Below, piece after piece: positions 9,586 through 17,386 of a stretch of DNA of 64,000 nt. The number at the start of each line of letters is the position of its first letter. Position 1 is the stretch's first letter. Location: assembly GCA_963817945.1 (NCBI GenBank), contig CAWFQH010000002.1:1-64000 (forward strand), read 5' to 3'. The translations under genes and the position numbers were made by a program. The DNA comes from VRUE01 sp963817945. GTDB lineage: Bacteria > Actinomycetota > Thermoleophilia > Solirubrobacterales > 70-9. The notes under the pieces were generated by a model. That model did no database searches, was not told the DNA's origin, and saw only the letters and a list, made by a program, of their open reading frames with translations.

Positions 9586-10152
9586 TCAGCCGCGATCGGG
9601 GCGATCGGGGTACAGCGCGTCGATCGTGACGAGCGCTGAGTAGGGCGCCTCGGCGGCGGCTTCAACCGCCTCGCCGCCGCCCGCGAGCCGGTCGACGACG
9701 GCGCGGACGGCGACGACCTCGAGGCCGTGCTCGCGGATCCGCTCTATCGCCTTCACGGTTGACGCGCCGCTGGTCACCGTGTCCTCGACGACGAGCACAC
9801 GGGCGCCCGGCTCGACCGGGCCCTCGACCCAGCGCTGTAGGCCGTGCGCCTTGCGCTCGCCGCGGACGAAGAAGGCGACGAGGCTTTCACCCGCGGGGAC
9901 CGCGAGGGCCGCGCAGGCAGGTGGGATCGCCGCCGTCGCCGGTCCTCCGACCGCGCTCGCACCTGCTTCCGCGGCGGCGGCGGCGATCAGCTCGCCGGCG
10001 GCGCGGAAGCCTTCGGGGCGAAGCAGCGCCCGGCGCGCGTCGACGTAGTACTGGGCGGTAGCGCCGCTGGCGAGGGTCACCTCACCGATCACCAGCGAGT
10101 GCTCGCGCAACTCGGCGAGCAGGGTGCGCTTGGCGGCGTCGAGGTCGGCCAT
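9586..10152 (-). CDS. pyrE: Orotate phosphoribosyltransferase
   Basis: 188 residues. It transfers ribose phosphate from PRPP to orotate to make OMP in pyrimidine synthesis, in the cytosol. The PRPP-binding motif is clear near residues 120-132 (VLVVEDTVTSGAS). The N-terminal HSLVIGEVTLASG and YYVDARRALL are typical of the family. I take the start as the ATG of MADLDAAK at 10152; the frame stays open upstream, but that extension would run into the epimerase gene and is not family-like. It follows the epimerase by 28 bases in the same operon. Confidence 0.9.
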   Translation of the reverse strand: MADLDAAKRTLLAELREHSLVIGEVTLASGATAQYYVDARRALLRPEGFRAAGELIAAAAAEAGASAVGGPATAAIPPACAALAVPAGESLVAFFVRGERKAHGLQRWVEGPVEPGARVLVVEDTVTSGASTVKAIERIREHGLEVVAVRAVVDRLAGGGEAVEAAAEAPYSALVTIDALYPDRPDRG

Positions 10153-10180
10153 CGCGCCGCGCATCCTACGGCCGTCGGCG

Positions 10181-11116
10181 CTAGCCGAGCGCCTCGCGAA
10201 AGCCCTGGCGCCAGCTCGTATAGCGAGGCTGCCAGCCCAGCTCGCGCTTGACCTTGGCATTGGAGGCCCCGCGCAGGTTGACGCCGAACTCGACCGCCAT
10301 CTTGCCGCCGACCAGGCGGGCGAGCCAGGTTGGGACCCGCCGTGGCGGGTTGGCGCCGAGCGCATCGGCGTAGACCGGCAGCCACTCCTTCATCGGCGCC
10401 GGCTCGTCGTCGGTGACGTTGTAGACGCCCGGAGGGCCGTGGTCGAGGGCGGCGACGGTGGCGGCGGCGGCATCCTCGACGTGTATGAAGGAGGCGGTGC
10501 CGGTGCCGGTGCCGACGATCGGGAGCCTTCGCTTTTCGACTTCCCTCGCCAGCGAGCCACTTCCCGGCGTGTAATAAGTACCGGGACCGTAGAACTGGCC
10601 GTAGCGCAGCACCACTCCCTCGATCCCGTCCGTGCCGAGCACCTGGCGCTCGTGGGCGACCATCGCCCGCTCGCCCTCGTCGAAGGGCGGCGGCGCGTCT
10701 TCGAAGGGACGGGCGTCCTCGTCCTTGACCCAATCCCCCTCCGGCGCGTAGATGAAGGCGATGCTCTGGGTGACGTAGCGGCGAGCCCCCACGGCGAGGG
10801 CTGCCTTCATCAGGTTGCTCCCACCCTCGGCTCGCACCCGGTTCGTCGGGCCGTAGTCGATCTTCTTCGGGTTGTATTCGTCGGGAAGGCTGGTCAGCTG
10901 GTTGACGACGACCTCGGGCGCGGCCTCCTTCACCGCCGCCTCCAGCGCCTCGCGGTCGAAGACGTCGCAGACCACCGCCTTGGCGCCGGCGGCACGGATC
11001 TCCTCCGCCCGCGCCTCGCGGCGGGTGGTCCCGGTCACGTTGTGGCCGGCGGCGACTAGCTGCCGCATCAGTGGTTTGCCGATCGCCCCGCTTGCGCCCG
11101 CCACGAAGACCCTCAT
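10181..11116 (-). CDS. NAD(P)-dependent epimerase/dehydratase (extended SDR)
   Basis: 311 residues. The Rossmann nucleotide-binding motif GASGAIG sits at residues 8-14. The middle part (VVNQLTSLPDEYNP, GARRYVTQSIAFIYAP) and FIHVEDAAAATVAALDHG near residue 210 fit the NAD-dependent epimerase/dehydratase family. The usual catalytic YxxxK is not obvious: the tyrosine of FIYAPEGDWVK is followed by K seven residues later, so the activity may be reductase- or sensor-like. Start and upstream stop overlap by four bases (ATGA). The substrate cannot be told from sequence. Confidence 0.8.
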   Translation of the reverse strand: MRVFVAGASGAIGKPLMRQLVAAGHNVTGTTRREARAEEIRAAGAKAVVCDVFDREALEAAVKEAAPEVVVNQLTSLPDEYNPKKIDYGPTNRVRAEGGSNLMKAALAVGARRYVTQSIAFIYAPEGDWVKDEDARPFEDAPPPFDEGERAMVAHERQVLGTDGIEGVVLRYGQFYGPGTYYTPGSGSLAREVEKRRLPIVGTGTGTASFIHVEDAAAATVAALDHGPPGVYNVTDDEPAPMKEWLPVYADALGANPPRRVPTWLARLVGGKMAVEFGVNLRGASNAKVKRELGWQPRYTSWRQGFREALG

Positions 11117-11526
11117 TGCGCACCTCCATCGTTCAAATCGCCCGCCAAGCCCAGCCGTTCGGACACCCGCGCCAGCCAGGCTGCCGCGACGGCCCCGAAG
11201 GCGATCAGCAGCGTGTCGGCCCAGCCGCGGCCCTCGCTCCTCGCCTCGCCAGTGTCAAAGGCGTGGTTGATCGCATGGAAGCCGTACCAGAACGCCCCTA
11301 GCCAGAGCAGCGGCGCTCGCCAGGCGGGCCGTACAACTGCAATCGCCAGCGCGATGCCGAAGGCGAGGACGAAGGCGCCGACGTCGCCGACGTAGTGCGA
11401 GTTCTCGACCCCGTAGTTGCCGATCTCCTCGAAGAACGTGTCCGGGGCAAGGAGCGCCAGCGCCCCCTGCACCACATGGTAGGCGGCAACCAATGCCAAG
11501 ACGATTCTCAAAGTTCTCTCTGTCAT
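11113..11526 (-). CDS. Small four-helix membrane protein (DUF4345-like)
   Basis: 137 residues with four hydrophobic helices at about 5-27, 46-66, 70-90 and 105-125. It resembles small DUF4345-type integral membrane proteins; function unknown. Its ATG directly abuts the structured repeat at 11527-11632 (CTCAG then ATG), leaving no normal Shine-Dalgarno site outside the hairpin. Translation must therefore start from structured RNA, from a leaderless message, or by coupling with the upstream L,D-transpeptidase. Its stop overlaps the epimerase start. Confidence 0.65.
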   Translation of the reverse strand: MTERTLRIVLALVAAYHVVQGALALLAPDTFFEEIGNYGVENSHYVGDVGAFVLAFGIALAIAVVRPAWRAPLLWLGAFWYGFHAINHAFDTGEARSEGRGWADTLLIAFGAVAAAWLARVSERLGLAGDLNDGGAQ

Positions 11527-11632
11527 CTGAGCGGCGTGTGACCAAGCAGATCGAGGACGCAGGGAGCGTGGCGTGCTTTTAGCACGCGAGCGACCGAGGA
11601 CGCGGATATGCGCAGCGTCACACGTCGCTCAG
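11527..11632 (-). repeat. Stop-codon structured repeat, copy 1
   Basis: The 106-base element fills the space between the L,D-transpeptidase and the next gene. The outer arms are 16 bases with one mismatch (11527-11542 and 11617-11632); the transpeptidase TGA is inside the right arm. Conserved blocks, given on the plus strand, are GACCAAGCAG (11540-11549), TCGAGGACGCAGGGAG (11551-11566) and CCGAGGACGC (11594-11603). A central 7-bp hairpin (GCGTGCT / AGCACGC) lies between the last two. The same blocks recur at 32781, 55778 and 62953 in the same orientation relative to the gene that ends there. No U-tract is present. Confidence 0.8.
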
Positions 11633-12627
11633 AAGATGAAGACGTCTTCGCCGAACTCAATCCGGTTGTAGATCTCGGGCTGGTCGGCGATGAAGGTCCG
11701 CAGGCAGCCGTGGCTGGCGGGATAGTCGGGCACCGATTCGTAGCCGTGGACGGCATAGCCGCCGTAGAAGTACCACGAGTAGTACATCCCGTGCGAGTTG
11801 TAGCCCGGTTCGGTCCTGATGAACTCGAAGTGCCCGGTCACGGTAGGGGTCGAGGACTTGCCGGAGGAGATCGGGTAGATCGCGTAGGGCCTATCGCCCT
11901 TGGCGAAGACCAGCACCTGCTTGGAGAGTGGCGCCTCGACGTGGCGCCCGGCGCCAGGGTGGCGAACCTCGTAGCCGCCACGGCCCGCATAGACGCGCTT
12001 GACCAGGCCCTTGCCGGCGCGCATGCTGCGCGTCATGTCGTTGACTTTGCGGTAGGCGAGGACGCCGCGCGCGGTCTTGCCGCCAAAGCAACGGCCGTCA
12101 TTGGCGACGTAGCCCATCTTCCGCATCGCCTTCTTGAAGCCGACCACGGCAGGCCCGCACTTGCCTTCGTGCAGGGAGGGGAAGGTGGCCTTCCAGCTCT
12201 TACGCACGGTGCTGTCGCCGCCCAGGAGGGCGGTCGGCGCGTGGCGGGCGCTGACCGCGTACTTGCCCGCCTGCTCGAGACGAATCCGCGCGTCAAAGGC
12301 GCCGCTTCCGCCCTTGCCTTTATGGACACGGACGGTGGCCCGCTTGATCTGCTTGCCGTTGAGGAAGAAGCTGAACGCGACCTTCTGGTTGGGCGCGAAC
12401 GGCCTCAACGTGCCCTCAACCCGCACCGTGCTCATGATCCGCGCCTTGCCGCCGTCGAGATTGACGGGCCGGATCTTGACCACCGCCTCTGGTGGTCCGG
12501 GCTGTACCGCTGCTGCTTCGCTGCCTTTCTTGCCAGGCTTCGTGGTCGCCGCCGAGGCGAAGGTAGGCAGCGCCATCACAGCGATCAGCAGCAGGGCCGG
12601 AACGAGTCGGATGCGCATCGGCGACAT
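11629..12627 (-). CDS. L,D-transpeptidase (YkuD) with peptidoglycan-binding-like domain
   Basis: 332 residues. It is expected to cross-link or anchor peptidoglycan outside the membrane. A signal peptide covers about residues 1-27 (cleavage near ASA). A beta-rich middle region (about 45-150) is followed by a peptidoglycan-binding-like helical segment (FKKAMRKMGYVANDGRCFGG) near 160-200. The C-terminal YkuD domain has HGYESVPDYPASHGCLR, with catalytic histidine and cysteine in SHGC. The start was chosen at ATG 12627; ATG 12618 is nearly as good. The frame continues far upstream, but that overlaps the CPBP gene. It follows CPBP by about 30 bases. Confidence 0.88.
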   Translation of the reverse strand: MSPMRIRLVPALLLIAVMALPTFASAATTKPGKKGSEAAAVQPGPPEAVVKIRPVNLDGGKARIMSTVRVEGTLRPFAPNQKVAFSFFLNGKQIKRATVRVHKGKGGSGAFDARIRLEQAGKYAVSARHAPTALLGGDSTVRKSWKATFPSLHEGKCGPAVVGFKKAMRKMGYVANDGRCFGGKTARGVLAYRKVNDMTRSMRAGKGLVKRVYAGRGGYEVRHPGAGRHVEAPLSKQVLVFAKGDRPYAIYPISSGKSSTPTVTGHFEFIRTEPGYNSHGMYYSWYFYGGYAVHGYESVPDYPASHGCLRTFIADQPEIYNRIEFGEDVFIF

Positions 12628-12656
12628 TCTTTCGTACAGGCCGGCGGGCGCGGCGG

Positions 12657-13373
12657 CTACTGCGCCAGCAGCGCGACCGAGTTGTTCAGCATGTGCAGCA
12701 GGATTCCCGGCACAATCGAGCCGGTTTTCTCGTAAAGCACGGCGAGGATGAAGCCGAAGGCGATCAGCGGCGGCACGGCGCTGAGGCCGGTAACGGCGTG
12801 CAGGAGGCCGAAGATCGCGGCGCTGAGGAAGGCTGCGAAGACCATCGGCATCCGCCGTCGCATGCCGCCGAACATCATCCCGCGGAAGAAGATCTCCTCG
12901 CTGATCGGCGCTGCGATCGCCACCAAGAAGATCTGGAACGGCAGACTGCCGAAGGCTTCGGCGATGTCTTCCTGATCGGGTTCGCCGACCAGGGCCACGT
13001 AGGCCGCGACGAAGACGAGGTAGACACCGATCGCGGCCGCCATATAGATCCAGGCGGAGCGCTCGAAGCGCCGCAAGCCCAGCCGCGCCAGCGCCAAGCG
13101 CCATGGCACCCGCTCCCTCATCGCGATCACGAGCGGCACCAAGACGAAGAAGATCGCGCCGATCGTCTGCAGGACGACGCTTGCCGCGGCGCTCAGGTCC
13201 TCGCCCCCGACCGGGCTCTCGATCGCGAACGCCACGCCGGCGAAGACGGATTGGGCGCTCAGCGCCACAAATAGCCCGATCACCGCGGCGCCCGGGCCCC
13301 AGTTCGCGAAGGGGAAGGACGGTCGCTGTGGGCGTTCGGCCTCGGGCGTGGCTACAGGTAGGTTTGCCTCCAT
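12657..13373 (-). CDS. CPBP-family intramembrane metalloprotease
   Basis: 238 residues, about seven to eight hydrophobic helices. The CPBP (Abi/Rce1-like) motifs are present: EEIFFRG near residue 163, a histidine in FGLLHAV near 195, and a final LLHMLNN. These are the predicted glutamate and histidine metal ligands of membrane-embedded proteases. The start at 13373 gives MEANLPVAT. The open frame extends further, but that extension is antisense to the MscS-like gene. The two divergent ATGs overlap in the single tetramer CATG (13371-13374). Confidence 0.82.
   Translation of the reverse strand: MEANLPVATPEAERPQRPSFPFANWGPGAAVIGLFVALSAQSVFAGVAFAIESPVGGEDLSAAASVVLQTIGAIFFVLVPLVIAMRERVPWRLALARLGLRRFERSAWIYMAAAIGVYLVFVAAYVALVGEPDQEDIAEAFGSLPFQIFLVAIAAPISEEIFFRGMMFGGMRRRMPMVFAAFLSAAIFGLLHAVTGLSAVPPLIAFGFILAVLYEKTGSIVPGILLHMLNNSVALLAQ
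13359..13364 (+). promoter_or_regulatory. Leaderless -10 element (TAGGTT)
   Basis: TAGGTT ends seven bases before the ATG at 13372, which lacks a Shine-Dalgarno site. This spacing would put the RNA start on the A of the ATG. No convincing -35 is seen. Confidence 0.45.
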
Positions 13374-13788
13374 GTCGCCGGCAGTCTCCCAAGTCTCACG
13401 GTCCACCCGGACCCGGCTGCGCTTCCTGCGTCGCCTCATCGTCCTCATCGTTTTCGTCGTCCTCGCGGCGATGGCGCTCGCCCAGTTCACCGAGCTTCAC
13501 CGCCTCGCCACCGGCATCCTCGCCTCGACCGCGGTCCTGGCCGCGATCGTCGGCTTCGCCGCCCAGCACACGATCGGCAACATGATCGCCGGCATCCAGC
13601 TGGCGATCTCGCAGCCGATCCGAATCGGCGACCGCATCTCCTTCGACGAGGTCGAGGGCCGGGTCATCGACATCACCCTCTCCTACACCTACGTCGACCC
13701 CGGCGACGCCAGCACGGTCGTCATCCCCAACCAGCTGCTCGTGGACGGGATCGTGCACAACCTCTCCACGGGCGACACGCAGGCCTGA
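13372..13788 (+). CDS. Short MscS-family mechanosensitive channel-like protein
   Basis: 138 residues. Two helices (about 18-37 and 45-65) lead into the MscS pore-helix and beta-domain signature: VGFAAQHTIGNMIAGIQLA, then QPIRIGDRISFDEVEGRVIDI and VVIPNQLLVDGIV. The usual C-terminal alpha/beta domain is missing; the protein ends shortly after the beta domain, so this is a minimal version. The start at 13372 has TAGGTT seven bases upstream. An in-frame upstream ATG at 13348 would add eight residues. Confidence 0.8.
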   Translation: MSPAVSQVSRSTRTRLRFLRRLIVLIVFVVLAAMALAQFTELHRLATGILASTAVLAAIVGFAAQHTIGNMIAGIQLAISQPIRIGDRISFDEVEGRVIDITLSYTYVDPGDASTVVIPNQLLVDGIVHNLSTGDTQA

Positions 13789-13806
13789 ACGGCAGGCCCG
13801 TCGAAG

Positions 13807-13812
13807 TACCCT
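13807..13812 (+). promoter_or_regulatory. Leaderless -10 element (TACCCT) of the PBP gene
   Basis: TACCCT lies seven bases before the ATG at 13820, and no Shine-Dalgarno site is present. An identical TACCCT-N7-ATG precedes the response regulator at 19681. No clear -35. Confidence 0.5.
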
Positions 13813-13819
13813 TTCCCTG

Positions 13820-16006
13820 ATGACGCAGCGAAATCGACGCCGTCACCGGCGCCGCGGCGGCGCCCGCAGCAAGCTCGGATTCGTCGCCGCCGGCACCCTC
13901 GCCGCGATCGCCGTCGGCGCGATCGTGGCCGCCTCCTGGGTGATCGACGTGGTCGCCGAGGCGCCGCCTCTCTCCGACTGCAAACCGATCGAGAAAGGCG
14001 GGAACTCGATCCTGATCGCCGGCAACGGCGAACGCCTCGGCTACATAGCCTCCGAAGAGGCGCGAACGCCGGTAGCAATCGACCGCATCCCGACCGACCT
14101 CGAGTACGCCACCGTGGCGATCGAGGATGAGCGCTTCTTCAAGCACGACGGGATCGACTACGAGGGCGGCCTGCGAGCGCTGATCGAGAACATCGAGGCC
14201 GGCGAGGTCGTCCAGGGCGGCTCGACGATCACGATGCAGCTGATGCGGAATCTCTGCATCACCGACCCCAAGCGCAACCTCGAGCGCAAGATCCAGGAGG
14301 CACAGCTGGCCCTGGAGTACGAGAAGAGGTTCAGCGAGAAGGGGATCGACCGCGATGTCTACAAGCGCCAGATCCTCGGCAAGTATCTCAATGGCACTTC
14401 CTACGGGACGATCAACGGCACCACCGCCGTCGGCGTCCAGGCCGCCTCGCGGATCTACTTCTCCAAGCCGGTCCGGAAGCTGACCCTGGAGCAGTCGGCG
14501 TTGCTGGCCGGGCTGCCGCAAGCGCCCTCCGACTACAACCCGATCCTCAACCCCGAAGGCGCCCGCGAGCGCCGCAACGCCGTCCTCTCCAGGATGGCGA
14601 AGCTCGGCTACATCTCGCGCGAGCGGGCGCTCGAGGGGCAGCAGCGCGGCCTCGGCATCGACCTCTCCGACACCTACTTCGTGCAGCGCCAGCCCTACTT
14701 CTTTGACTACGTCGAGGACAAACTGATCGAGAAGTACGGGGTCAACACGGTGCGCAAGGGCGGCCTCCGCGTCTACACCACGGTCGACCCGCGGCTGCAA
14801 ACGATCGGCTCCGAAGCGATGGCCTCCGCGCTCCCCTACTCCGAAGACCCCGCCGCCGCGCTCGTCGCAATCGATCCCCAGACCGGCTACATCGAGGCGA
14901 TGGTCTCCAGCTCCAACTACGAGGACAGCCAGTTCAACCTTGCCGCCCAGGGCCACCGCCAGCCCGGCTCGACCTTCAAGACGTTCGTCCTCACCACGGC
15001 GCTGAAGCAGGGGATCGACCCCTACTCGACCTACTACACCTCGAAACCGCTCAGCCTCGACCTGCCCGAATGGGGCCACTGGGAGGTGGCGACGGCCGAC
15101 GAGGGCTACCAGGGGACGATCAACCTGCAGCAGGCGACGGTCGCCTCCGACAATACGGTCTTCGCCCAGCTCGACCTCGACGTCGGCCCGGAGAACGTCG
15201 CCGCGACGGCGAAGTCGATGGGAATCACGACCGAACTCGACGGCATTCCGGCCGAGGGGATCGGCGGCCTGCGGATCGGTGTCTCGCCGCTGGAGATGTC
15301 TTCCGCCTACGCCACCCTCGCCGCCGGTGGCATCCGCCGCAGTCCGATCGCGATCCGCCGCGTCGAGTTCCCCAGCGGCCGAGTCGACCATCCCGAGCAA
15401 GCCGACTCGAAGCGGGTCGTACCGGAAGGGGTCGCCTACGAGGTAACGCAGCTGCTGCGCGACAACATCACCGGCGGCACCGGCACCGCCGCCTACACCG
15501 GTTGCGGCGGCCAGGCCGGTAAGACGGGGACGACCGACAACTACACGGACGCCTGGTTCGCGGGCTACCAGCCGAACCTCGCAACCGTGGTCTGGGTCGG
15601 CTACCCGCAGTCGAACGAGATCGAAATGACCAGCGTCCACGGCACCACCGTCTTCGGCGGCACCTTCCCGGCCGAAATCTGGCACTCGCTCTACGTCAAC
15701 GGGGAAGTCCCCTGCGAGGAATTTGAGGAACCGGAGACCCCGGTTAGCTGGGCGCCGTACTACGGCCAATACACCCAAGCGGGGGGTTACAGCAGCGACG
15801 ACGACTACTACTCCGAAGAACCGGAGGAAGAAGAGCTGAACGAGGACGAGAAGCGCAAAGGCGAAGAAGCAACCGGCGGCTATGACCCCGACGCATACGC
15901 GCCGGGGGCGGGCCAGGAACCGACTCCGGCGCCTACCCCTAGCTCCCCGCCCGCAGCCGGAGGCGGCGGGAACGCCGGCGCAACTGGCGGCGTAGGGGCC
16001 GGATAG
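13820..16006 (+). CDS. Bifunctional class A penicillin-binding protein
   Basis: 728 residues. It polymerises and cross-links peptidoglycan on the outer face of the membrane. A basic cytoplasmic start (RNRRRHRRR) precedes one membrane helix at about 22-43. The GT51 glycosyltransferase domain (about 65-250) has EDERFFKHDG and the GGSTITMQLMRNL motif. The transpeptidase domain (about 310-620) has the catalytic STFK in QPGSTFKTF, an SDN motif (VASDNTVF) and KTG in AGKTGTTDN. The tail from about 640 is acidic then Pro/Gly-rich and probably disordered. No PASTA domain. It appears to be transcribed from its own leaderless promoter. Confidence 0.93.
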   Translation: MTQRNRRRHRRRGGARSKLGFVAAGTLAAIAVGAIVAASWVIDVVAEAPPLSDCKPIEKGGNSILIAGNGERLGYIASEEARTPVAIDRIPTDLEYATVAIEDERFFKHDGIDYEGGLRALIENIEAGEVVQGGSTITMQLMRNLCITDPKRNLERKIQEAQLALEYEKRFSEKGIDRDVYKRQILGKYLNGTSYGTINGTTAVGVQAASRIYFSKPVRKLTLEQSALLAGLPQAPSDYNPILNPEGARERRNAVLSRMAKLGYISRERALEGQQRGLGIDLSDTYFVQRQPYFFDYVEDKLIEKYGVNTVRKGGLRVYTTVDPRLQTIGSEAMASALPYSEDPAAALVAIDPQTGYIEAMVSSSNYEDSQFNLAAQGHRQPGSTFKTFVLTTALKQGIDPYSTYYTSKPLSLDLPEWGHWEVATADEGYQGTINLQQATVASDNTVFAQLDLDVGPENVAATAKSMGITTELDGIPAEGIGGLRIGVSPLEMSSAYATLAAGGIRRSPIAIRRVEFPSGRVDHPEQADSKRVVPEGVAYEVTQLLRDNITGGTGTAAYTGCGGQAGKTGTTDNYTDAWFAGYQPNLATVVWVGYPQSNEIEMTSVHGTTVFGGTFPAEIWHSLYVNGEVPCEEFEEPETPVSWAPYYGQYTQAGGYSSDDDYYSEEPEEEELNEDEKRKGEEATGGYDPDAYAPGAGQEPTPAPTPSSPPAAGGGGNAGATGGVGAG

Positions 16007-16031
16007 GGCGATCTCGGAGAAGACGTGGCTT

Positions 16032-16060
16032 CAGTTGACCACCTATACGGTGGTCAACTG
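16032..16060. terminator. Perfect 12-bp hairpin after the PBP gene
   Basis: CAGTTGACCACC (16032-16043) and its exact complement (16049-16060) enclose a 5-base loop TATAC. It starts 26 bases after the PBP stop and ends 20 bases before the next gene. There is no U-tract, so it could be a terminator of the U-less kind or an operator. Confidence 0.5.
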
Positions 16061-16080
16061 CGCCAACGTCGCGGGCAACT

Positions 16081-17172
16081 TTGAGCCCCGGTCTCACGTA
16101 TGCCCTGATGTGGGTCGGCTTCGGCGCATACCTGGCGCTGCTGGTGTTTGCGCCGCGACTCGGCAGGCGGCTCGTCTGGACGACGATCGTCGTTGGCGTG
16201 GCCGCCTTCGCGTTCTCGCCGGTCCTCCTCTCCCAAGACGTCTACAGCTACCTCAGCTATGCCCGGCTCGGCATCGTCCACGGGCTCGATCCCTACTCGA
16301 ATCCGCCGGCAGCGGTCCCGTCGGATCCGGTCTATCTCGACGTCGGCTGGGACGAAGAGACGAGCGCCTACGGGCCCCTGTTCACGCTCCTCACCTATCC
16401 CCTCGGCTGGTTCCCGGTCGGGACCGCCATCGCGCTGCTAAAGGTGGCTGCGGCGCTCTGCGTGCTCGGCCTGGCCGCACTGACCTCGCGCCTGGCTGCT
16501 AGCCGCGGAGTCGACCCGATCCGCGCCGCCGCCTTCGTCGCTCTCAACCCGCTTGTCCTCGTCCACGTCGTCGGTGGCGCCCATAACGACGCGATGGTGG
16601 TGCTCCTCACCTTCGTCGGCTGCGCCGCAGTGCTCGCCGGGCGCGAGCTGAGCGGCGGCTTCGCCCTGGCGAGCGGCGTCGCCCTGAAGGCGAGCGTTGC
16701 CTTCGCGGCCCCGTTCGCCTTCCTCGCCTCCCTGCGGCAAAAGCCCAGCCGCTTCCTCGGCGGTGTCGTGCTGGCGTGGGCGGCGATCGCCGTCGCGGCC
16801 TTCCAAGCTTTCGGCTGGAGCTGGCTTGACGGGTTAGCAGTGGTCGGCGAGAACCAGCGGCGGGTCAGCAACTACAGCCTGCCGAACCTGCTCTCGGAGC
16901 TGCTGAACGTCGACGTCGACACGGTCCGCACCGTGACGGCGCTCGCCTATCTCGCCCTGCTCACAGCCCTGCTCCGCTGGACCTACCGCGGCGGCGACTG
17001 GATCCGTGCCGCAGGCTGGTCGGCCCTCGGCCTCCTCCTCGCCACCGCCTGGCTCCTACCCTGGTACATAGTCTGGGCCCTCCCCTTCGCCGCGATCTCA
17101 AGAGATGACCGCCTCGTAGCCGCGGTCCTGCTGCTCACGGCAGTCCAGCTCGCAGCACGCATCCCTCTGTAG
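16081..17172 (+). CDS. Integral-membrane GT-C / GT87-like glycosyltransferase
   Basis: 363 residues, about nine to ten hydrophobic helices. It resembles polyprenol-phosphate-dependent mannosyltransferases of the GT87/MptA-MptB type. Evidence is the early loop LLSQDVYSYLSYARLG with acidic DVYSY, then the YGPL motif near residue 100, HNDAMVV near 180 and a luminal NYSLPNL. Such enzymes add sugars to wall glycans or glycolipids. The start is a TTG at 16081 without a clear ribosome-binding site; ATG 16108 is the alternative but would cut the first helix. The stop TAG lies inside a short sequence, GCATCCCTCTGTAGG, that is repeated 50 bases later. Confidence 0.7.
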   Translation: MSPGLTYALMWVGFGAYLALLVFAPRLGRRLVWTTIVVGVAAFAFSPVLLSQDVYSYLSYARLGIVHGLDPYSNPPAAVPSDPVYLDVGWDEETSAYGPLFTLLTYPLGWFPVGTAIALLKVAAALCVLGLAALTSRLAASRGVDPIRAAAFVALNPLVLVHVVGGAHNDAMVVLLTFVGCAAVLAGRELSGGFALASGVALKASVAFAAPFAFLASLRQKPSRFLGGVVLAWAAIAVAAFQAFGWSWLDGLAVVGENQRRVSNYSLPNLLSELLNVDVDTVRTVTALAYLALLTALLRWTYRGGDWIRAAGWSALGLLLATAWLLPWYIVWALPFAAISRDDRLVAAVLLLTAVQLAARIPL

Positions 17173-17208
17173 GGAAACAGCAGCTCTAGGCGAGGCGACG
17201 AGCGGCGC

Positions 17209-17386
17209 GCATCCCTCTGTAGGCGTTCGAGAGGGAAGAAGGAGGGGGTGTCTCCCGAACCGGCGGATACTCAGAGCGGCCGGCACTGTGAGAAACGAGC
17301 CCTATCCACGATTCGTGGCCGGCCGCGAGTCGGGGCGGGAGACACCCCCTTCTTCTTCCGCCGCCAGCTCCTCTGGAGAGGGATGC
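17209..17386. repeat. Long nested inverted repeat between convergent genes
   Basis: There are three nested pairs. The outer pair is GCATCCCTCT (17209-17218) and AGAGGGATGC (17377-17386). The middle pair has 24-base arms with one mismatch (17234-17257 and 17336-17359). An inner GCGGCCGGC-type pair is centred near 17300. The outer left arm is duplicated at 17159-17168, where it overlaps the glycosyltransferase stop codon. The right side encodes the C-terminus of the convergent UPF0104-type gene. It may act as a bidirectional terminator. Confidence 0.65.

Noticed and set aside
11523..11756. Short peptide ending ARHAPCVLDLLGHTPLR, resembling one near 32850 (ARHAPCVLDLRDQ)
   Set aside because: The peptide similarity comes from the shared structured repeat read by chance in frame; neither frame has other coding features.
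13721..15778. 685-codon open frame antisense to the penicillin-binding protein
   Set aside because: High-GC antisense shadow. The sense strand has complete GT51 and transpeptidase motifs, while the antisense product has none.
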